From: Dyadobacter crusticola DSM 16708
GTDB lineage: Bacteria; Bacteroidota; Bacteroidia; Cytophagales; Spirosomataceae
Assembly (NCBI RefSeq): GCF_000701505.1
Contig: NZ_JNJB01000001.1
Location: 558,001 to 622,000, forward strand
DNA length: 64,000 nt
Direction of reading: 5' to 3'
Made by a program: the position numbers and the translations under genes. Position 1 is the stretch's first letter, and every line of letters begins with the position of its first letter. Below, in pieces: positions 62,035 to 64,000 of this stretch. A model generated the notes under the pieces. It worked only from the letters and a program-made list of their open reading frames with translations, made no database searches and had not been told where the DNA came from.

Positions 62035-62550
62035 CTATTTCAAAAACACCCCCTCCTCTCCTTCTTTGCTCAAAACCACCTCCACATGCTCCATCAACGT
62101 GGTACTGAGCGAGTAGCCTACGTAATCTGCATGAACAGGAAATAAATGGTGACTTCTGTCGACGATCACTGCTACCTGCACCTTCTTCATGGGTACTTTC
62201 AGGAAAGGCTCTAATGCAAACGCAAGCGTGCGTCCTGTATTCAGCACATCATCGACCAGGATAATCACTTGGTTCTCGATGTTAATGTCTTTGTCAAAAA
62301 CAACCGGACTCTGGTGATGCAGGTGTTTGTCAAACCGAAGCTCAATCAAGTCTATTTTTAAAGGGGATATGGTGGACAGTTCAGCAGCGAGGCGGCCGGC
62401 AAATGCGTAACCTTCGCCTGCTATACCCGCCAGGATCACGCCTTGTTCTTCGAAATTATGTTCATAAATCTCAAAGGCGATTCTCCTGATCTTCTGATTT
62501 GTCTGGTGAGAACTAAGTATCTGGCGGGGGGTATTAGTACTGTTTGTCAT
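62035..62550 (-). CDS. PyrR-like phosphoribosyltransferase
   Basis: 171 aa from the ATG at 62550; a longer frame adds a hydrophobic tail that overlaps the spacer and is unlikely. The PRPP-binding motif is VIILVDDVLNTGRTLAFAL (about residues 95-113). Further PyrR-like features are VIVDRSHHLFPVHADYVGYSLSTT in parts and the start RQILSSHQTNQKIRRIAFEIYE. PyrR regulates pyrimidine genes and has weak uracil phosphoribosyltransferase activity. No pyr gene or RNA-binding site is adjacent, so the physiological substrate is uncertain. Confidence 0.85.
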   Translation of the reverse strand: MTNSTNTPRQILSSHQTNQKIRRIAFEIYEHNFEEQGVILAGIAGEGYAFAGRLAAELSTISPLKIDLIELRFDKHLHHQSPVVFDKDINIENQVIILVDDVLNTGRTLAFALEPFLKVPMKKVQVAVIVDRSHHLFPVHADYVGYSLSTTLMEHVEVVLSKEGEEGVFLK

Positions 62551-62607
62551 TGAAAATACGATTCGTAACAGGAATGTCAGGTAAAAATAAGCATACAAGA
62601 GTCGAGT

Positions 62608-63309
62608 TCATAGCATCGCAAAATTCTTTATCCACGTTGCAATTACGAATTCGTGGGTAGGTAAGGCAAGGCTGGCAATACCCGCATCCACTTTCGCCTG
62701 CCCGATCCGCTCCAATCTCAGCTCCATCAACGCCTTGTTGTAGATCCCGGGAAATTCCGGGTGTGCCTGTATACCCAGCATATGCGGACCCACCTGGAAC
62801 ATACCCACGGAACAATCGGCCGTTTTGGCGAGCAAAGTACTGTTTGGCGGCATTGCAACAACCTGATCCTGGCACATCATCAAAAGATTAAATTCCTGCA
62901 TTTCAGGCTGCATCCATTCTGCGTTTTCAATTGATGAAAATGAATGCACTCCCACGCGCCAGCCCGGGCTTCCTTGTACCACTTTTCCACCAAGCGCCTC
63001 TGCGAGCATTTGGTGACCAAAACAGATCCCGACGTACTTTTTCCCGGATTCGTAGACGTCGTTTACAAGAACTTTCAAACGCAATATCCAGTCTTCCTGA
63101 TCGTAAACAGAAAACTTGGAGCCCGTAGAAATATACAGGTCGCATTCATGAACGGAGTCGGGGAAAATTCCATTGCAAACGTCATAGAAAACGAACTCCC
63201 ATTCCGGTGCAACCTGCGAAAACAATGCAGGAAACATCTGCCGGTAATCCCCGGCAATGTGCATGAGATCTTCCCTGACGTGGTCGCATTCAAGCAAGCC
63301 AACCTTCAT
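62608..63309 (-). CDS. Class I glutamine amidotransferase-like hydrolase
   Basis: 233 aa, a stand-alone GATase domain. Nucleophile Cys is in YVGICFGHQMLAEALGG (about residue 96). The His-Glu pair is in LGIQAHPEFPGIYNK (about 182). There is no synthetase domain, so it is not GMP synthase itself. Such proteins hydrolyse gamma-glutamyl bonds, for example in gamma-glutamylated amine catabolism (PuuD-like). It lies 4 bp downstream of an aldehyde dehydrogenase gene on the same strand, which supports that idea but does not prove it. Confidence 0.88.
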   Translation of the reverse strand: MKVGLLECDHVREDLMHIAGDYRQMFPALFSQVAPEWEFVFYDVCNGIFPDSVHECDLYISTGSKFSVYDQEDWILRLKVLVNDVYESGKKYVGICFGHQMLAEALGGKVVQGSPGWRVGVHSFSSIENAEWMQPEMQEFNLLMMCQDQVVAMPPNSTLLAKTADCSVGMFQVGPHMLGIQAHPEFPGIYNKALMELRLERIGQAKVDAGIASLALPTHEFVIATWIKNFAML

Positions 63310-63313
63310 TTAT

Positions 63314-64000
63314 TCAGCTGTTAATTTTCAAATGGAATGATTTCGGGCGGGTCAATGCTTCGTAGCCGATCTTAGATAAGGTGCAGCCGCGTCCCGAATT
63401 TTTCACGCCTGTCCACGCGAGCGCAGGATCCAGATAATCGCATCGGTTCATAAACCAGGTACCCGTCTCCACCTGCTCTCCTATCGCCAGAGCCGCGTCG
63501 ATGTCGCTCGTCCAGATAGAAGCAGTGAGTCCGTATTGGCTGTCATTCATCAGTTTGATTGCTTCTTCATCACCACTCACCGGCATAATCCCGACCACCG
63601 GAGCAAAGGTTTCCTCCGTCATAATCTCCATGGAATGACCCACATTGACCAGTACCTGTGGTGCAAAATAAGGCGTTCCTTTTTGGTGAGCAGAAAATAA
63701 TGCAGTATCAATCAGCGGAGTAGCTCCCTGCGCTATTGCTTCATCTACTTGCTTTTGAGCAAATTCGGCCGCCGCTGTACGGACCATCGGGCCCAGTGTC
63801 GTATCCTGCTCAGCGGGATTCCCAAGGGTGTAGGTCTTGGTCAGTTTTACAAACTCACTTACAAATTCATCATATACATCCTGATGCACATAAATGCGCT
63901 CAATACCGCAGCAGGATTGACCGGAGTTAAAAAAGGATCCATCGACCAGGTTTTCGACAGCATCGGCCAGGTTTGCATCAGCGCGAACATAGGCAGGATC
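63314..64000 (-). CDS. Aldehyde dehydrogenase family protein (N-terminus outside window)
   Basis: 228 residues of the C-terminal half; the frame is open to the window end, so the N-terminal part including the NAD-binding domain start lies beyond 64000. The catalytic Cys is in FFNSGQSCCGIER (about 24-36 of the visible part). Other motifs: MTEETFAPVVGIMPV and NSGRGCTLSKIGYEALTRPKSFHLK. It oxidises an aldehyde to an acid with NAD(P). Four base pairs separate it from the amidotransferase gene, so one operon is likely. The substrate is unknown. Confidence 0.92.
   Translation of the reverse strand, partial: DPAYVRADANLADAVENLVDGSFFNSGQSCCGIERIYVHQDVYDEFVSEFVKLTKTYTLGNPAEQDTTLGPMVRTAAAEFAQKQVDEAIAQGATPLIDTALFSAHQKGTPYFAPQVLVNVGHSMEIMTEETFAPVVGIMPVSGDEEAIKLMNDSQYGLTASIWTSDIDAALAIGEQVETGTWFMNRCDYLDPALAWTGVKNSGRGCTLSKIGYEALTRPKSFHLKINS

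Overview
The window looks like a chromosomal segment of a Bacteroidota bacterium of the order Cytophagales, most like Dyadobacter or a related Spirosomaceae genus. Evidence: two SusC/SusD pairs, an ECF sigma/FecR pair feeding a SusC with an STN domain, a type IX secretion (T9SS) C-terminal sorting domain, many lipoproteins, few Shine-Dalgarno sequences, and promoters of the form TTG-N19/20-TAnnTTTG. No rRNA, tRNA, CRISPR array, prophage or complete insertion sequence was seen. The genus is inferred from gene style, not from a marker gene.

Layout. 25-11740: a SusC-SusD pair, a large FG-GAP/UnbV lipoprotein and a vanadium-haloperoxidase-like lipoprotein on the minus strand, with a second haloperoxidase-like paralogue divergent on the plus strand. 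11730-21080: mostly housekeeping genes: nadB-nadA, a phosphate transporter, rlmN, yqeY-cvpA, pdxJ, a Tat-exported Gfo/Idh/MocA oxidoreductase and an SCP2-domain protein. 21184-25943: a small membrane protein, a PpiD-like foldase, xylA and a coiled-coil lipoprotein. 26099-32837: a complete trans-envelope signalling and uptake operon (sigma, fecR, susC with STN, susD). 33069-36697: a GMC dehydrogenase, its Gluconate_2-dh3 partner and an MFS transporter. 36841-40832: a lipocalin-like lipoprotein, a T9SS cargo protein, and clan GH-A and GH43 glycosidases.

40917-48905: an Rpn-family nuclease, a two-gene serine pathway (serC and a serB-serA fusion), a YheT-like hydrolase, a cold-shock protein, a polysaccharide deacetylase, an aldo/keto reductase and a divergent GroES-like protein. 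48995-55540: an envelope-glycan module with an MBOAT acyltransferase, two GtrB-like GT2 enzymes and two GT-C-like membrane proteins. 55626-59812: eamA, an LptF/G permease and mntR, divergent from mntH across a near-perfect palindrome. 59899-64000: a Kup potassium transporter, a PyrR-like phosphoribosyltransferase, a class I glutamine amidotransferase and an aldehyde dehydrogenase cut by the window end.

Theme: environmental glycan foraging (uptake, glycosidases, periplasmic sugar oxidation) set among core metabolism. Three observations stand out. First, the FG-GAP/UnbV protein has exactly seven calcium-loop motifs on each side of its UnbV domain and sits between two haloperoxidase-like paralogues and a SusCD pair. 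Second, phosphoserine phosphatase and phosphoglycerate dehydrogenase are fused, next to serC. Third, four intergenic regions carry unrelated 7-8 bp tandem arrays faced by degenerate inverted copies. In three of them the G-poor arm forms the leader directly before a start codon.
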